From: an uncultured Candidatus Binatia bacterium
Lineage (GTDB): Bacteria > Desulfobacterota > Binatia > UBA9968 > JAJDTQ01
DNA length: 64,000 nucleotides
Direction of reading: 5' to 3'
Assembly (NCBI GenBank): GCA_958295985.1
Contig: OY282432.1
Coordinates: 3,195,001 to 3,259,000 of the forward strand
The notes beneath the pieces were generated by a model. It worked only from the letters and a program-made list of their open reading frames with translations, ran no database searches and was not told the origin of the DNA. Numbering within the stretch: the first letter of the stretch is position 1; each line of letters begins with the position of its first letter. Made by a program: the position numbers and the translations under genes. Positions 51,990-61,003 of the stretch are shown piece after piece.

Positions 51990-53296
51990 GCTGCCCTCCC
52001 GAGGTCTACCTGGCCGGTGACGGCGGCGGCGATGAGAGCGGCGCGGCGCTCTTTGAGTAGTTTGATAGTTCGTTCGGTTGCCACATTCAACGCGTGAAGC
52101 TTGTCTGTCTCCAGAGAGACATGAGCGATGATCGTTCGCTGTTCCTCGATTGGGGGCGCCGGGTAGCGAACAATTCGCAGCTTCTCAGCGGGTAAGTGTT
52201 GAATGGTGGAAGCAGAAGACTGCAACGCAAACTGGCCGGAATCTACAATAGCTCGCATGACAAGAACAAAGAACGCGGGCTCATCCTCACCCCCAATGGG
52301 GCGAAGGCGGTGGAGCGCCTTCTGGTAGTAACACTCTGGATATGTGTCATCCCAGAGCGCACATCTCCCTACCTCCCCGCCCTCACAGACAAGAATGTCG
52401 CCGACTCGCAAGGCGTATCTACGTCGGTCCTCTTCGTCAAAGTCCATCTTGGGCAAGTCCGCGGTGTTGATTGCTCCCCACTGGACATCGACGTTTCTGA
52501 GGTACGGAGCTAGGTGTCCTCCTCTTATCCTCTTCTCGTCGAGCATCTTCCCCAACTGAACCACAAAGCGAGCATAGACAGGTGGAGTCTCCCAATGCGC
52601 CGGGATTTGCCCCAGCCAGGGGATGCCGGAGTCGCGCAACGGAACGCAGGGATCGAGGCCTCTGGTGACGGCGCGGATAATGAGCGCCTGCCGTTTCTCG
52701 GCCAACAGAGCGAGCACCCGCTCCTTCGCCGCCACCAAAGCATCCAGCCGCGCCGTCTCGCGGTCGAGGTAGTCGGCGATGGCGCGCTGTTGCGGGAGCG
52801 ACGGAACCGGGACCAGAAGATTAGCGTACTTCTCTCCGTTGACATTCCCAATAGTGGCCTCGATGACAGCAGATCCCAACCATTGCTGAAAACCTGGAGA
52901 CTTTGTGATGTAAAAGAGCCATCGAGGGGAATCGGGATCTCGAAGAGTGTACCTGACCAAATAGCCGGCGTAGGCGCATAGCCCGTCCTCAGGTTGATAA
53001 ACGTAGGCTCTCCCAACAGTCCCGCTTCGTGAAATTAGGAAGTCCCCTTCCGAGAGTATGTAGTCCTTAACGATGTCTGCGGGAACGAATACACCACCTT
53101 CGTTCAAGGTCCCATCATCCTGAATGTCGGTGGTTCTCAAGAATCGAACGCCATCATTCTCATAGACTTCGGCTGCGACATTTGCTCCGTAGAGGGAAGA
53201 GCGACTACATAGGTATTTCAGTGGCAAGGAGCGCCATCCCGTCGGAATAGGTCCAAACGACCATTCGCGCGAGGATGCGGGGCTTGCAGTGTTCAC
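51986..53296 (-). CDS. hsdS: Type I restriction-modification specificity subunit HsdS
   Basis: 436 residues from GTG 53296 overlapping the hsdM stop (GTGA). It has two target-recognition halves: N-terminal TRD to ~190 with a GDFLISRSGTVGRAYVY stretch, then the conserved spacer helix VPSLPQQRAIADYLDRETARLDALVAAK. The second TRD (GDILVCEGGEVGRCALW) is followed by PPIEEQRTIIAHVSLETDKLHAL. Each half recognises part of a bipartite site and helices set the spacing. It pairs with HsdM. Confidence 0.93.
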   Translation of the reverse strand: MNTASPASSREWSFGPIPTGWRSLPLKYLCSRSSLYGANVAAEVYENDGVRFLRTTDIQDDGTLNEGGVFVPADIVKDYILSEGDFLISRSGTVGRAYVYQPEDGLCAYAGYLVRYTLRDPDSPRWLFYITKSPGFQQWLGSAVIEATIGNVNGEKYANLLVPVPSLPQQRAIADYLDRETARLDALVAAKERVLALLAEKRQALIIRAVTRGLDPCVPLRDSGIPWLGQIPAHWETPPVYARFVVQLGKMLDEKRIRGGHLAPYLRNVDVQWGAINTADLPKMDFDEEDRRRYALRVGDILVCEGGEVGRCALWDDTYPECYYQKALHRLRPIGGEDEPAFFVLVMRAIVDSGQFALQSSASTIQHLPAEKLRIVRYPAPPIEEQRTIIAHVSLETDKLHALNVATERTIKLLKERRAALIAAAVTGQVDLGRAA

Positions 53297-55278
53297 GCCG
53301 TCACCTCCCGCAACAGTCGCATGATCTCCTCCTCCGCCTGCCTTAGATCCGCGTCGATCACCTCCAGAGGCCGCGGCGGCGTGTACGTGTAGAAATGGCG
53401 GTTGAAGTTGATCTCGTAGCCGGCCTTGTCCTTGGTTCTGTCCATCCAGGCGTCGGGCACGTGGGGACGAACCTCGCGCTCGAAATAGGCGTCGATGTCG
53501 TCCTTGAGCGGCACGGTCTCGAAGTCGCGCAACTCGGTATCCGGCTCGTAGCCGCTCGTCCGCCCATCCATCCTGACCGGCTCGGCCTCGGCATCTTTCT
53601 GCGTGAAGACATCTCGGAAGAGCCTCTGTTCTACCTTCTTCCAGCGAGATTGACGCTCGTGCAGGAGAGCGGCAATACGCTCCCACGTTGCATTCCAGTC
53701 GCGCACCGGTTCCCGGCCTAACGTCTTGTCAATGGCCTGCACGTCGTCGAGCAGGTGCGGGCAGGCATCGAGAAAACGGCTCTTGTCTTCGATGGTCATC
53801 TGATAGCGCAGGCGCAGGGGCCGCTCGACGGTGACGCGGGTGTAGCCAAAGTCGGCGTTGTCGAAGCGCTTTGAGCGGTCATTGTCCTCAAAGCGGCCGT
53901 AGAGGCGCACGATCTCCTCGATTTGCGCCGCCGCCAGGTGCCGCCGCTTGTCGCCCAGGCTGCGCTTGTTGTCCGCGCTGCCGCCAAGGGTCCACAGGTC
54001 GCGCGCGTCCAGGAGTTGAACCCTGCCCTTGCGGCGGCCCGCCTTGCGGTTCGTGACGATCCAGATGTAGGTGCCGATGCCGGTGTTGTAGAACATCTGC
54101 TCCGGCAGCGCGATGACGGCCTCCAGCCAGTCGTTCTCGATGATCCATTTGCGAATGTTGCTCTCGCCCGAGTCGGCGCCGCCGGTGAAGAGCGGCGAAC
54201 CGCTGAAGACGATGGCGAGCCGGGAGCCGTGCTTGTGTTCCGCCGGCCGTACGGGTTCGCGCTTGTGCCACATGTGCTGCAGAAAGAGCAGCGAACCGTC
54301 GTTCACGCGCGGCAGCCCGGCGCCGAAACGGCCGTCGAAGCCGCGTTGATCGTGCTCCTGCCGGATCTCCTTCTGCTGCCGTTTCCAATCCACGCCGAAG
54401 GGCGGATTGGTGAGGAAGTAATCGAAGGTCTCGCCCGCGAACCGGTCCTCGGTCAGGCTGTCGCCGTGCCGGACGTTGGCGCCGCTGCCGTTGTGGTCCA
54501 CCTGCTTCATGAGCATGTCGGAGGCGGCGGTGGCGAAGGCGCGGGGGTTGTAGTCCTGCCCGTAGACGAAAAGCCGCGCCGCCCCGTGGTGCTCGCGCAG
54601 GTAGTTCTGCGCCTCCGCCAGCATGCCACCGGTGCCGCAGGCCGGGTCGAGCAGCTTGCGGACGACGCCGGGCGTGGCCAGCAGTTGGTCGTCCTCGATG
54701 AACAGGATGCTCACCATCAGCCGGATGACGTCGCGCGGCGTGAAGTGGTCGCCGGCGGTCTCGTTGGCCAATTCGTTGAAGCGGCGGATCAGGTTCTCGA
54801 AGATGAGGCCCATTTGCTCGTTCGGCACCGTATCCGGGTGCAGGTCGACGTCGGCGAACTTGGAAATGACGAGGTAGATGAGGTTCGCCTCGCCCATCCG
54901 TTCGATTTCGTTCTCGAACTCGAAGAATTCAAAGATGTCGCGCACGTTCTTCGAGAAACCATTGATATAGCTGACCAAGTGCCTTGCGACGTTGTCCGGA
55001 TCCCCCTTGAGCTTCTCGAAATCAAGGGGGGAGCGGTTGTGAAAGCGCTGTCCGGCAGCCCGGTTCAACCGCAGGTCCAGAGCCTCGCCATCGAGCTTGC
55101 CGCGGCGTCTCTCGTATTCGGCCAGCACCTCGGCTTTCGATGGGGCAAGCACGCAGTCGAACCGGCGCAGCACCGTCATGGGCAACATGACGCGCTCGTA
55201 CTGCGGTGGCCGGTAGGGGCCGCGCAGCAGATCGGCAATCTGCCAGATCAGGTTCGCAAAGTAGCTGTGGTCAGGCAT
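53293..55278 (-). CDS. hsdM: Type I restriction-modification DNA methyltransferase HsdM
   Basis: 661 residues. The N-terminal ~150 residues form the helical domain; the SAM-binding DPACGTGGMLAEAQ motif is near residue 213 and the catalytic NPPFG near 288. It methylates adenine in the HsdS target and protects host DNA from HsdR. A long C-terminal region binds HsdS. It heads the operon hsdM-hsdS-small gene-accessory gene-hsdR. The gap 55279-55553 upstream contains a short open stretch (AIAEFWRRLDQGTIDPFYLF) without a start, not called as a gene. Confidence 0.93.
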   Translation of the reverse strand: MPDHSYFANLIWQIADLLRGPYRPPQYERVMLPMTVLRRFDCVLAPSKAEVLAEYERRRGKLDGEALDLRLNRAAGQRFHNRSPLDFEKLKGDPDNVARHLVSYINGFSKNVRDIFEFFEFENEIERMGEANLIYLVISKFADVDLHPDTVPNEQMGLIFENLIRRFNELANETAGDHFTPRDVIRLMVSILFIEDDQLLATPGVVRKLLDPACGTGGMLAEAQNYLREHHGAARLFVYGQDYNPRAFATAASDMLMKQVDHNGSGANVRHGDSLTEDRFAGETFDYFLTNPPFGVDWKRQQKEIRQEHDQRGFDGRFGAGLPRVNDGSLLFLQHMWHKREPVRPAEHKHGSRLAIVFSGSPLFTGGADSGESNIRKWIIENDWLEAVIALPEQMFYNTGIGTYIWIVTNRKAGRRKGRVQLLDARDLWTLGGSADNKRSLGDKRRHLAAAQIEEIVRLYGRFEDNDRSKRFDNADFGYTRVTVERPLRLRYQMTIEDKSRFLDACPHLLDDVQAIDKTLGREPVRDWNATWERIAALLHERQSRWKKVEQRLFRDVFTQKDAEAEPVRMDGRTSGYEPDTELRDFETVPLKDDIDAYFEREVRPHVPDAWMDRTKDKAGYEINFNRHFYTYTPPRPLEVIDADLRQAEEEIMRLLREVTA

Positions 55279-55449
55279 CTGTCCGTGCCAGAGAAGAGGT
55301 AGAACGGATCAATGGTTCCCTGGTCCAATCGACGCCAGAACTCGGCGATGGCAAGACGCGGCACGCGGTCACTCTTCCAATAAAGCGATGGTCAGCCAGG
55401 CGGCGCAGCGATCGGCAAACTGCCGCGCCAGCAGGGCCAAGGCGGCCTC

Positions 55450-55459
55450 GGCTCACCAT
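55450..55459. repeat. Possible att-like copy of the tRNA-Lys 3' end
   Basis: CGGCTCACCA here is identical to the last ten bases of tRNA-Lys (46646-46655), with a looser match to the left (GGCNNCGGCTCACCA in both). It lies just beyond hsdM, at the other side of the type I restriction locus from the tRNA. It would define a unit of about 8.8 kb if it is an attachment site. No integrase is inside. A short match; chance is not excluded. Confidence 0.4.
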
Positions 55460-55553
55460 CAGTTCGGTACCCATGCAGAGCGGACACGGGCAGGTTTGAA
55501 ACCCGCCCGTACGCGGGCGATGAGGTTCTCAAGGCGAACGCCGCGCGCTCCGG

Positions 55554-55991
55554 TCAGGTCAGCGTCCACTCCTGTCCGTCGATCGGGTCGCCGTCGACGC
55601 ACACGTAGTCCATCTCGTCTTCCGTGCGGGCGTTGTCGCCCGAGGCATCGACTCGCCGGACGTCTTTCCGATCGGCCTTGTAGGCGGCGAAGCGCAGCAA
55701 CGCCAGCGGCGTGTCGCCGGTGCTCTCGAACTGGTAGTAGTGGCCTTCGGGCAAGAGGATCCCTTCACCCTTCCCGAGCACGGTGCGGTTCGCGTCCTTG
55801 TCGAAGAACGTCGCCTCCCCGTCCAGCACAACGAACATGTGGTCTTCACCTGGGTGGGTATGAAGCTTGTTCTTCCTGCCGGGCGCATAGTAGTTGAGAC
55901 CGCTCATCAGGACGTCGGTCCGCACCAGCGGCATGTGGCTTCGGCCGCCGGTGATGCAGGGTGTCTTGACGGAAAAGGTTTGCGCGCTCAT
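55554..55991 (-). CDS. Cupin-domain protein
   Basis: 145 residues from ATG 55991 (AAGGAGG upstream). Classic cupin: YYAPGRKNKLHTHPGEDHMFVVLDG with the first metal ligand set (H-T-H, then E), and GILLPEGHYYQFES for motif 2 with the last His. All metal residues are present, so it may bind iron or manganese. It stands alone, convergent with hsdM's upstream gap. Could be a small-acid isomerase or dioxygenase; not decidable. Confidence 0.85.
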   Translation of the reverse strand: MSAQTFSVKTPCITGGRSHMPLVRTDVLMSGLNYYAPGRKNKLHTHPGEDHMFVVLDGEATFFDKDANRTVLGKGEGILLPEGHYYQFESTGDTPLALLRFAAYKADRKDVRRVDASGDNARTEDEMDYVCVDGDPIDGQEWTLT

Positions 55992-56082
55992 GGGCTTCCT
56001 CCTTGGGAACGGTTGATGCACTGCGGTGTCTCCTTACACGCCTACCCCCATTCCGATGGGAATTTCAAGGTCCGTTGGCGAG

Positions 56083-56271
56083 TGTGGTGTCCTGTCCCGC
56101 AAATAACTGTGCTAAGATGCGCAGGACTTCTGGTTGCCGGCAAGGTTCGTTGCCGGCAAGGCGGGACGACGAGCAGTGGCCAGACACCACGCGAGGAGGA
56201 GCAACGCAGCCGGCGGCAAAGAGGATCGGCAGATTAGCGCAGTTCGCAGTTATTGGCGGGACAGGACACCA
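56083..56271. repeat. Structured repeat with terminal inverted repeats, copy B
   Basis: About 189 bases. Ends are TGGTGTCCTGTCCCGC and its complement, continuing as AATAACTG on both sides: a near-perfect ~24-bp inverted pair. The core repeats that of copy A (17009-17171), including a GGTTGCCGGC / GCCGGCGGC arm where bases differ from copy A in ways that keep pairing. It contains a duplicated GTTGCCGGCAAGG. The right end stops 11 bases before the phosphatase gene. Together with 55992-56082 it fills the gap; nothing else is seen. Confidence 0.75.
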
Positions 56272-56282
56272 GGATTGGCAGG

Positions 56283-56924
56283 ATGGATGCAACCTACGTC
56301 ATCGTGGTGCGGCACGGCGAAACCCATTGGAACATCGAGGGGCGGCGGCAGGGCCACCTGGACAGCACCCTCACGGGAAAGGGATATGCTCAGGCGAAAG
56401 CGCTGTCCGAACGGTTCACCCCCGAGAGTTGCAACGCGATCTACAGCAGCGACCTCGGCCGCGCCCTGGAGACCGCCCGCATCATCGCGGAGCGAACCGG
56501 TCATGAGGTCATTGCCGACAGCCGCCTGCGCGAGCGCAACCTCGGCATCTTCCAGGGGCTCAACGGCGACGAGATCCGCGAGCGCTACCCCGTGGAATAC
56601 GAGCAGCATCGCAACGGCGGGGCCGAGCACGCGGTGCCTTCCGGAGAGAGCTTCCGGGCGCAGACCGAGCGGAACATGCTGTGCCTGGAGGAGCTGGCGC
56701 AAGGGCACGCCGGCGAGAGCATCATGGTGGTCACCCACGGCGGCGTCCTGAGCGCCCTGTTCCGGCACACCCTCGCCATCTCGCTGGACGCGCCCCGGCG
56801 CTTCTCGTTCAAGAACGCCAGCGTCAACCTCTTCAAGTACCAGGACGGGATCTGGGGACTGGAAACCTGGGGCGACGTCACCCACCTGACTGAGTTGGGC
56901 ACCCTTGATCTGTCGTACTTCTGA
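56283..56924 (+). CDS. Histidine phosphatase superfamily protein (phosphoglycerate mutase-like)
   Basis: 213 residues from ATG 56283. The RHGE motif is near residue 9 with catalytic His; WNxExRxQG follows. YSSDLGRALETA near 65 gives the second Arg, and VVTHGGVLSA near 155 the second His. The family includes phosphoglycerate mutases, alpha-ribazole phosphatases and broad phosphatases; no cobalamin genes are nearby, so ribazole phosphatase is not favoured. Starts just after structured repeat B. Confidence 0.92.
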   Translation: MDATYVIVVRHGETHWNIEGRRQGHLDSTLTGKGYAQAKALSERFTPESCNAIYSSDLGRALETARIIAERTGHEVIADSRLRERNLGIFQGLNGDEIRERYPVEYEQHRNGGAEHAVPSGESFRAQTERNMLCLEELAQGHAGESIMVVTHGGVLSALFRHTLAISLDAPRRFSFKNASVNLFKYQDGIWGLETWGDVTHLTELGTLDLSYF

Positions 56925-57023
56925 CCCACTGCGACACGCGGCTCGTTCCCTCGACGAAGCGCGGCCCCGCGAATTGACAGGCCACAGGTGATCGGATACT
57001 CGTTCCCATTCCACGAGGGCGAC

Positions 57024-57905
57024 ATGGCAGAAGACAAATCGGCCGGGGCGAGGTTTCGCCGGGCGGTGAGCGAGGAATCCCCGCTCCAGATCGTCGGCGC
57101 CATCAATGCCTACTGCGCGTTGCTGGCCCAGCGGCAGGGCTTCCGTGCCCTCTACCTGTCCGGAGCGGGGGTTGCCAACGCGTCCTTCGCCCAGCCCGAC
57201 CTCGGCATCACCACCCTGAACGACGTGCTCGAAGACGTGCGGCGGATCACCGCGGCGAGTCCGTTGCCGCTGCTGGTGGACGTGGACACCGGCTGGGGCA
57301 CGGCCTTCAACATCTCCCGCACCATACGCGAGATGATCCGGGCCCAGGCCGGGGCGGTCCACATGGAGGACCAGGTCCAGGCCAAACGGTGCGGCCACCG
57401 CCCCAACAAGCAGATCGTCTCCGCCGGCGAGATGGTGGACCGCATCAAGGCGGCCGCCGACGGCCGGACCGACGACCAGTTCGTGATCATGGCCCGCACC
57501 GATGCCTTCGCCAACGAGGGACGGGAGGCCGCCCTGGAACGGGTGCGCCGCTACGTGGAGGCCGGGGCGGACATGATCTTCCCGGAAGCCGTGCACACGC
57601 TGGAGGACTACCGCGCCTTCTGTCAGGGCGTGGACGTGCCGGTGCTGGCCAACATGACCGAGTTCGGCCGCACGCCGCTGTTCGGCGTGGACGAGCTGCG
57701 AGCGGCCGGGGTCGGGCTTGTGCTCTACCCGCTGTCGGCGTTTCGCGCCATGAGCCAAACCGCCATGGACGTCTACCGCACGATTCGCGAGGACGGCACC
57801 CAGAACGGTTTGACGGACCGGATGCAGACTCGCGAGCAGCTCTACGACGTGTTGGGCTACCACGACTACGAGGAGAAGCTGGACGCCCTGTTCAGCAGGG
57901 AATAG
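57024..57905 (+). CDS. prpB: Isocitrate lyase/PEP mutase-superfamily enzyme, methylisocitrate lyase-like (PrpB)
   Basis: 293 residues from ATG 57024 (GAGG upstream). The [12 protein letters not shown] segment and [12 protein letters not shown] carry metal/substrate residues. The catalytic KRCGHRPNK loop is near residue 118, matching PrpB rather than PEP mutase. It cleaves 2-methylisocitrate to pyruvate and succinate in propionate catabolism. The downstream prpD-like gene supports this; a methylcitrate synthase (PrpC) is not in the window. Oxaloacetate decarboxylase-type function is the main alternative. Confidence 0.85.
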   Translation: MAEDKSAGARFRRAVSEESPLQIVGAINAYCALLAQRQGFRALYLSGAGVANASFAQPDLGITTLNDVLEDVRRITAASPLPLLVDVDTGWGTAFNISRTIREMIRAQAGAVHMEDQVQAKRCGHRPNKQIVSAGEMVDRIKAAADGRTDDQFVIMARTDAFANEGREAALERVRRYVEAGADMIFPEAVHTLEDYRAFCQGVDVPVLANMTEFGRTPLFGVDELRAAGVGLVLYPLSAFRAMSQTAMDVYRTIREDGTQNGLTDRMQTREQLYDVLGYHDYEEKLDALFSRE

Positions 57906-57926
57906 TCTCCAAATCCGGCTCCCGCC

Positions 57927-59405
57927 ATGAGCAACACTTCCGTGCGCGACGCCCAACGGCCCCGGCCCGACGCGGTTCTCTCCGACATGGCCGCCTATTC
58001 CCTCACCCGCGGAGCGTTCTCGGACGAAGCCCGGGAGACGGCGCGCCTGTGTCTCATGGACAGCCTGGGCTGCGCCCTGGCGGCGCTGGAGTTCCCGGCG
58101 TGCACCCGGCTGCTGGGACCGGTGGTGCCCGGCGCGGTCATGCCGGGAGGCGCCCGGGTGCCCGGCACGGCCTGGGAGCTCGAACCGGTCCAGGCCGCCT
58201 TCAACATCGGCGCCATGATCCGCTGGCTCGATTTCAACGACACTTTTCTGGCGGCCGAGTGGGGGCATCCCTCGGACAACCTCGGCGCCATCCTGGCGGT
58301 GGCGGACTACCTCGACCGGCGCGCCGGAGACAACCGCGGCGTCACCATGGGCGACGTGCTGACGGGCATGATCAAGGCGCACGAGATCCAGGGCGTCATC
58401 GCCCTGGAGAACGGCTTCAACCGGGTCGGCCTGGACCACGTCCTGCTGGTGCGGGTGGCCAGCACCGCGGTGGTGACGGCCATGCTCGGCGGCGACCGGG
58501 AGCAGGTGGTGAACGCCTTGTCCAACGCCTGGATCGACGGCGGCGCCCTCCGGACCTACCGGCACGCGCCCAATACCGGATCGCGCAAGAGCTGGGCCGC
58601 GGGCGACGCCGCCAGCCGCGCCGTACGGCTGGGCCTGATGGCGCTCCAGGGAGAGATGGGCTATCCATCGGCGCTGTCGGCCAAGGGCTGGGGCTACTAT
58701 GACGTGCTGTTCGGTGGCCGCCCGTTTTCGTTCAGCCAACCCTACGGCAGCTACGTCATGGAGAACGTCCTGTTCAAGATCTCCTTTCCCGCGGAGTTCC
58801 ACGCCCAGACCGCGGTGGAGGCCGCGCTGGAGCTTCACGGCGCGGTCAGGGACCGGCTCGATGACATCGAGCGCATCGTCATCGAGACCCAGGAAGCCGG
58901 CTCCCGGATCATCGACAAGACCGGACCGCTGGACAACCCCGCAGACCGGGACCACTGCATCCAGTACATGGTGGCGGTTCCGCTGATCCACGGCCGGCTC
59001 ACCGCCCGGGACTACGAGGACGAAGTCGCCCGGGACCCGCGCATCGACGCGCTGCGGGAAAAGATGGAGGTCCGGGAGAACCCGGAGTTTACGGTTGATT
59101 ACATGGACCCGGACAAACGGGCCATCGGCAACGCCGTTCAGGTCCACTTCACGGACGGCGGGGCCACCGCGCGCGTGGAGGTGCCCTACCCCATCGGCCA
59201 CCGGCGGCGGCGAAGCGAGGGAGTGCCGCTCCTGCAGGAGAAATTCGAACGCCACCTCGCCTCGCGTTTCTCCCGGGACCGGTGCGAGACGATCCTCGAG
59301 GCCTGCTCTTCCCTGGACACCCTGGAGCGGACGCGGGTGAGCGCCTTCATGGACCACTGGGTGGCTGCGGACGAAGACGGACCCGTGGAAGGAGACTTCG
59401 AATGA
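57927..59405 (+). CDS. prpD: MmgE/PrpD family protein, 2-methylcitrate dehydratase-like
   Basis: 492 residues. PrpD hydrates/dehydrates methylcitrate. Visible: [24 protein letters not shown] (residues ~95-115), the [15 protein letters not shown] helix, and the C-terminal [18 protein letters not shown] strand typical of the family. It starts 21 bases after prpB and overlaps the following FAH gene (ATGA). The MmgE/PrpD family also includes iminodisuccinate and aconitate-decarboxylase-type enzymes; gene context favours methylcitrate. Confidence 0.87.
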   Translation: MSNTSVRDAQRPRPDAVLSDMAAYSLTRGAFSDEARETARLCLMDSLGCALAALEFPACTRLLGPVVPGAVMPGGARVPGTAWELEPVQAAFNIGAMIRWLDFNDTFLAAEWGHPSDNLGAILAVADYLDRRAGDNRGVTMGDVLTGMIKAHEIQGVIALENGFNRVGLDHVLLVRVASTAVVTAMLGGDREQVVNALSNAWIDGGALRTYRHAPNTGSRKSWAAGDAASRAVRLGLMALQGEMGYPSALSAKGWGYYDVLFGGRPFSFSQPYGSYVMENVLFKISFPAEFHAQTAVEAALELHGAVRDRLDDIERIVIETQEAGSRIIDKTGPLDNPADRDHCIQYMVAVPLIHGRLTARDYEDEVARDPRIDALREKMEVRENPEFTVDYMDPDKRAIGNAVQVHFTDGGATARVEVPYPIGHRRRRSEGVPLLQEKFERHLASRFSRDRCETILEACSSLDTLERTRVSAFMDHWVAADEDGPVEGDFE

Positions 59406-60202
59406 GGTGGTGCAGATTCCAGCGGGACGGCAACACGGGATTCGGGATCATCGACGACGCGGACACCGTCACCGTCATTGCCGGCAGTCCCTTCGGCAAC
59501 TACGCCGTTACCGGCGAAACCCATGCGCTGGGCGACGTCAAGCTGCTGGCGCCCGTGGTGCCACCGACCTTCTATGCCGCCGGCGTCAACTACCGCGAGC
59601 ACGTGACCTATGCCGCGTCCCTGCGCGGCGAGGAACCCGTGTTCCCCAGGGAACCTCACGTAGGGTACCGGGCGGTCAACGCTCTCGTGGCCCACGACGA
59701 CCCCATCGTCATCCCGCGCGACGCTTCTGAACAGGTTCAATATGAGGGCGAGCTGGTGGCGGTCATCGGCCGGAAGTGCCGGGACGTGCCGGAGGACGAG
59801 GCCCTGGACTACGTGTTCGGCTACACCATCGGCAACGACGTGAGCGAACGCGCCTGGCAGAAGTCCGACCGGACCCTGTGGCGGGCCAAGAACAGCGACA
59901 CGTTCAAGCCCATGGGTCCCTGGATCGTCACCGACCTCGACCCGGACGACCTGCACGTCACCATCACGCTCAACCACCGGGTGGTGGGCGAATACGACGT
60001 CCGGACCGCCATCTTCGGCGTGGCCCGCTACATCAGCGCCATGAGCCGCTACATGACCCTGGTGCCGGGGGACGTGCTGTGGATGGGCACCGACGGCGCC
60101 ACCGAGAACATGAAGGACGGCGACGTGGTGGCGGTGGAAATCAGCGACATCGGCACGCTGCGCAATCCCGTCCGGCGGGAAGCCGGCGCGGACGGCGGGT
60201 AG
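59402..60202 (+). CDS. Fumarylacetoacetate hydrolase family protein
   Basis: 266 residues from ATG 59402, coupled to prpD (ATGA). FAH-fold C-C hydrolase/decarboxylase/isomerase. VNYREHV near the active site, [10 protein letters not shown] with metal Glu, [15 protein letters not shown], and [19 protein letters not shown] near the end complete the pattern. Members hydrolyse fumarylpyruvate or similar, or decarboxylate oxaloacetate. Its place with prpB/prpD suggests a linked acid-degradation route. Confidence 0.9.
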   Translation: MRWCRFQRDGNTGFGIIDDADTVTVIAGSPFGNYAVTGETHALGDVKLLAPVVPPTFYAAGVNYREHVTYAASLRGEEPVFPREPHVGYRAVNALVAHDDPIVIPRDASEQVQYEGELVAVIGRKCRDVPEDEALDYVFGYTIGNDVSERAWQKSDRTLWRAKNSDTFKPMGPWIVTDLDPDDLHVTITLNHRVVGEYDVRTAIFGVARYISAMSRYMTLVPGDVLWMGTDGATENMKDGDVVAVEISDIGTLRNPVRREAGADGG

Positions 60203-60255
60203 GCCCCGCCTCCGTCCTGGCCGCTTGCGACCGTTCCCCGGGTGCGAGGGCTTCG

Positions 60256-60969
60256 ATGTCCGAACTCTTCCTCATCTTCATGACCTTCCTGGCCTCCACC
60301 ACCGCCGCGGTGGTGGGGCTCGGCGGCGGCATCCTGCTCATCTCGGTCATGCCCGGACTGATCCCGACGTTCGCCATCATACCGGTGCACGGCATGGTCC
60401 AGATCTTCAGCAACCTCACACGGACGCTGTTCGGGCTGCGCCACGTGGTGTGGTCCTTCTTCGCGCCCTTTCTCGTGGGCGCCGTGCTGGGAGCGTCCCT
60501 GGGCTCGATGGTACTGGTGGACATCCGTTCCGAGCACCTGCCGGTGGTCCTCGGCTCCTTCATCCTGGTCATCACCTGGGCTCCTGCTCTCGGGAACGTC
60601 CCGCGGATACCGGGCAGGTTCGGCATCCTGGGTGCGTTGCAGACCTTCCTCTCGCTGTTCGTCGGGGTGGTGGGACCTCTCAGCATGCCCTTTCTGATGC
60701 GCGAGGACCTGCCTCGGGACCGTCTGGTGATCACGCACGCAGTGCAAATGACCGCGGTGCACGTCATCAAGGTGACGACGTTCTTCTTGCTTGGATTCGC
60801 CTTTGCGCCATACCTTTATCTGATGGCAGGCATGATCCTGAGCGCGACCCTCGGTTCCTACGTGGGCACCCGTTGGCGCGCGCGGGTGCCGGAGGCGCTG
60901 TTCCGGAAGATCCTCAAATGGGTCATCACGCTCCTGGCGTTGCGGTTGATCCTGCGCGTGGGGCTTTAA
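60256..60969 (+). CDS. Sulfite exporter TauE/SafE family protein
   Basis: 237 residues from ATG 60256 (GAGGG 6 bases upstream). Eight hydrophobic segments with the family AVVGLGGGILLISVMPG motif near the N-terminus and a second GxxxGxxGP-like GVVGPLSMPFL near residue 140. TauE/SafE proteins export sulfite, sulfoacetate or other anions. 53 bases after the FAH gene, so probably the last gene of that operon. Confidence 0.88.
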   Translation: MSELFLIFMTFLASTTAAVVGLGGGILLISVMPGLIPTFAIIPVHGMVQIFSNLTRTLFGLRHVVWSFFAPFLVGAVLGASLGSMVLVDIRSEHLPVVLGSFILVITWAPALGNVPRIPGRFGILGALQTFLSLFVGVVGPLSMPFLMREDLPRDRLVITHAVQMTAVHVIKVTTFFLLGFAFAPYLYLMAGMILSATLGSYVGTRWRARVPEALFRKILKWVITLLALRLILRVGL

Positions 60970-61003
60970 CACCGTAGCGCCGGAAAGGAGGCGATGAAGA
61001 GCC

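Noticed and set aside
55279-55450. Short open stretch upstream of hsdM (IAEFWRRLDQGTIDPFYLF) resembling the start of DNA polymerase III delta subunit
   Set aside because: Only about 30 residues, no start codon or continuation, and the similarity is weak. Kept as a remark in the hsdM entry.
56250-59357. 1035-codon minus-strand frame opposite the phosphatase, prpB-like and prpD-like genes
   Set aside because: It spans several real plus-strand genes and their gaps and has no family motif; a high-GC shadow.
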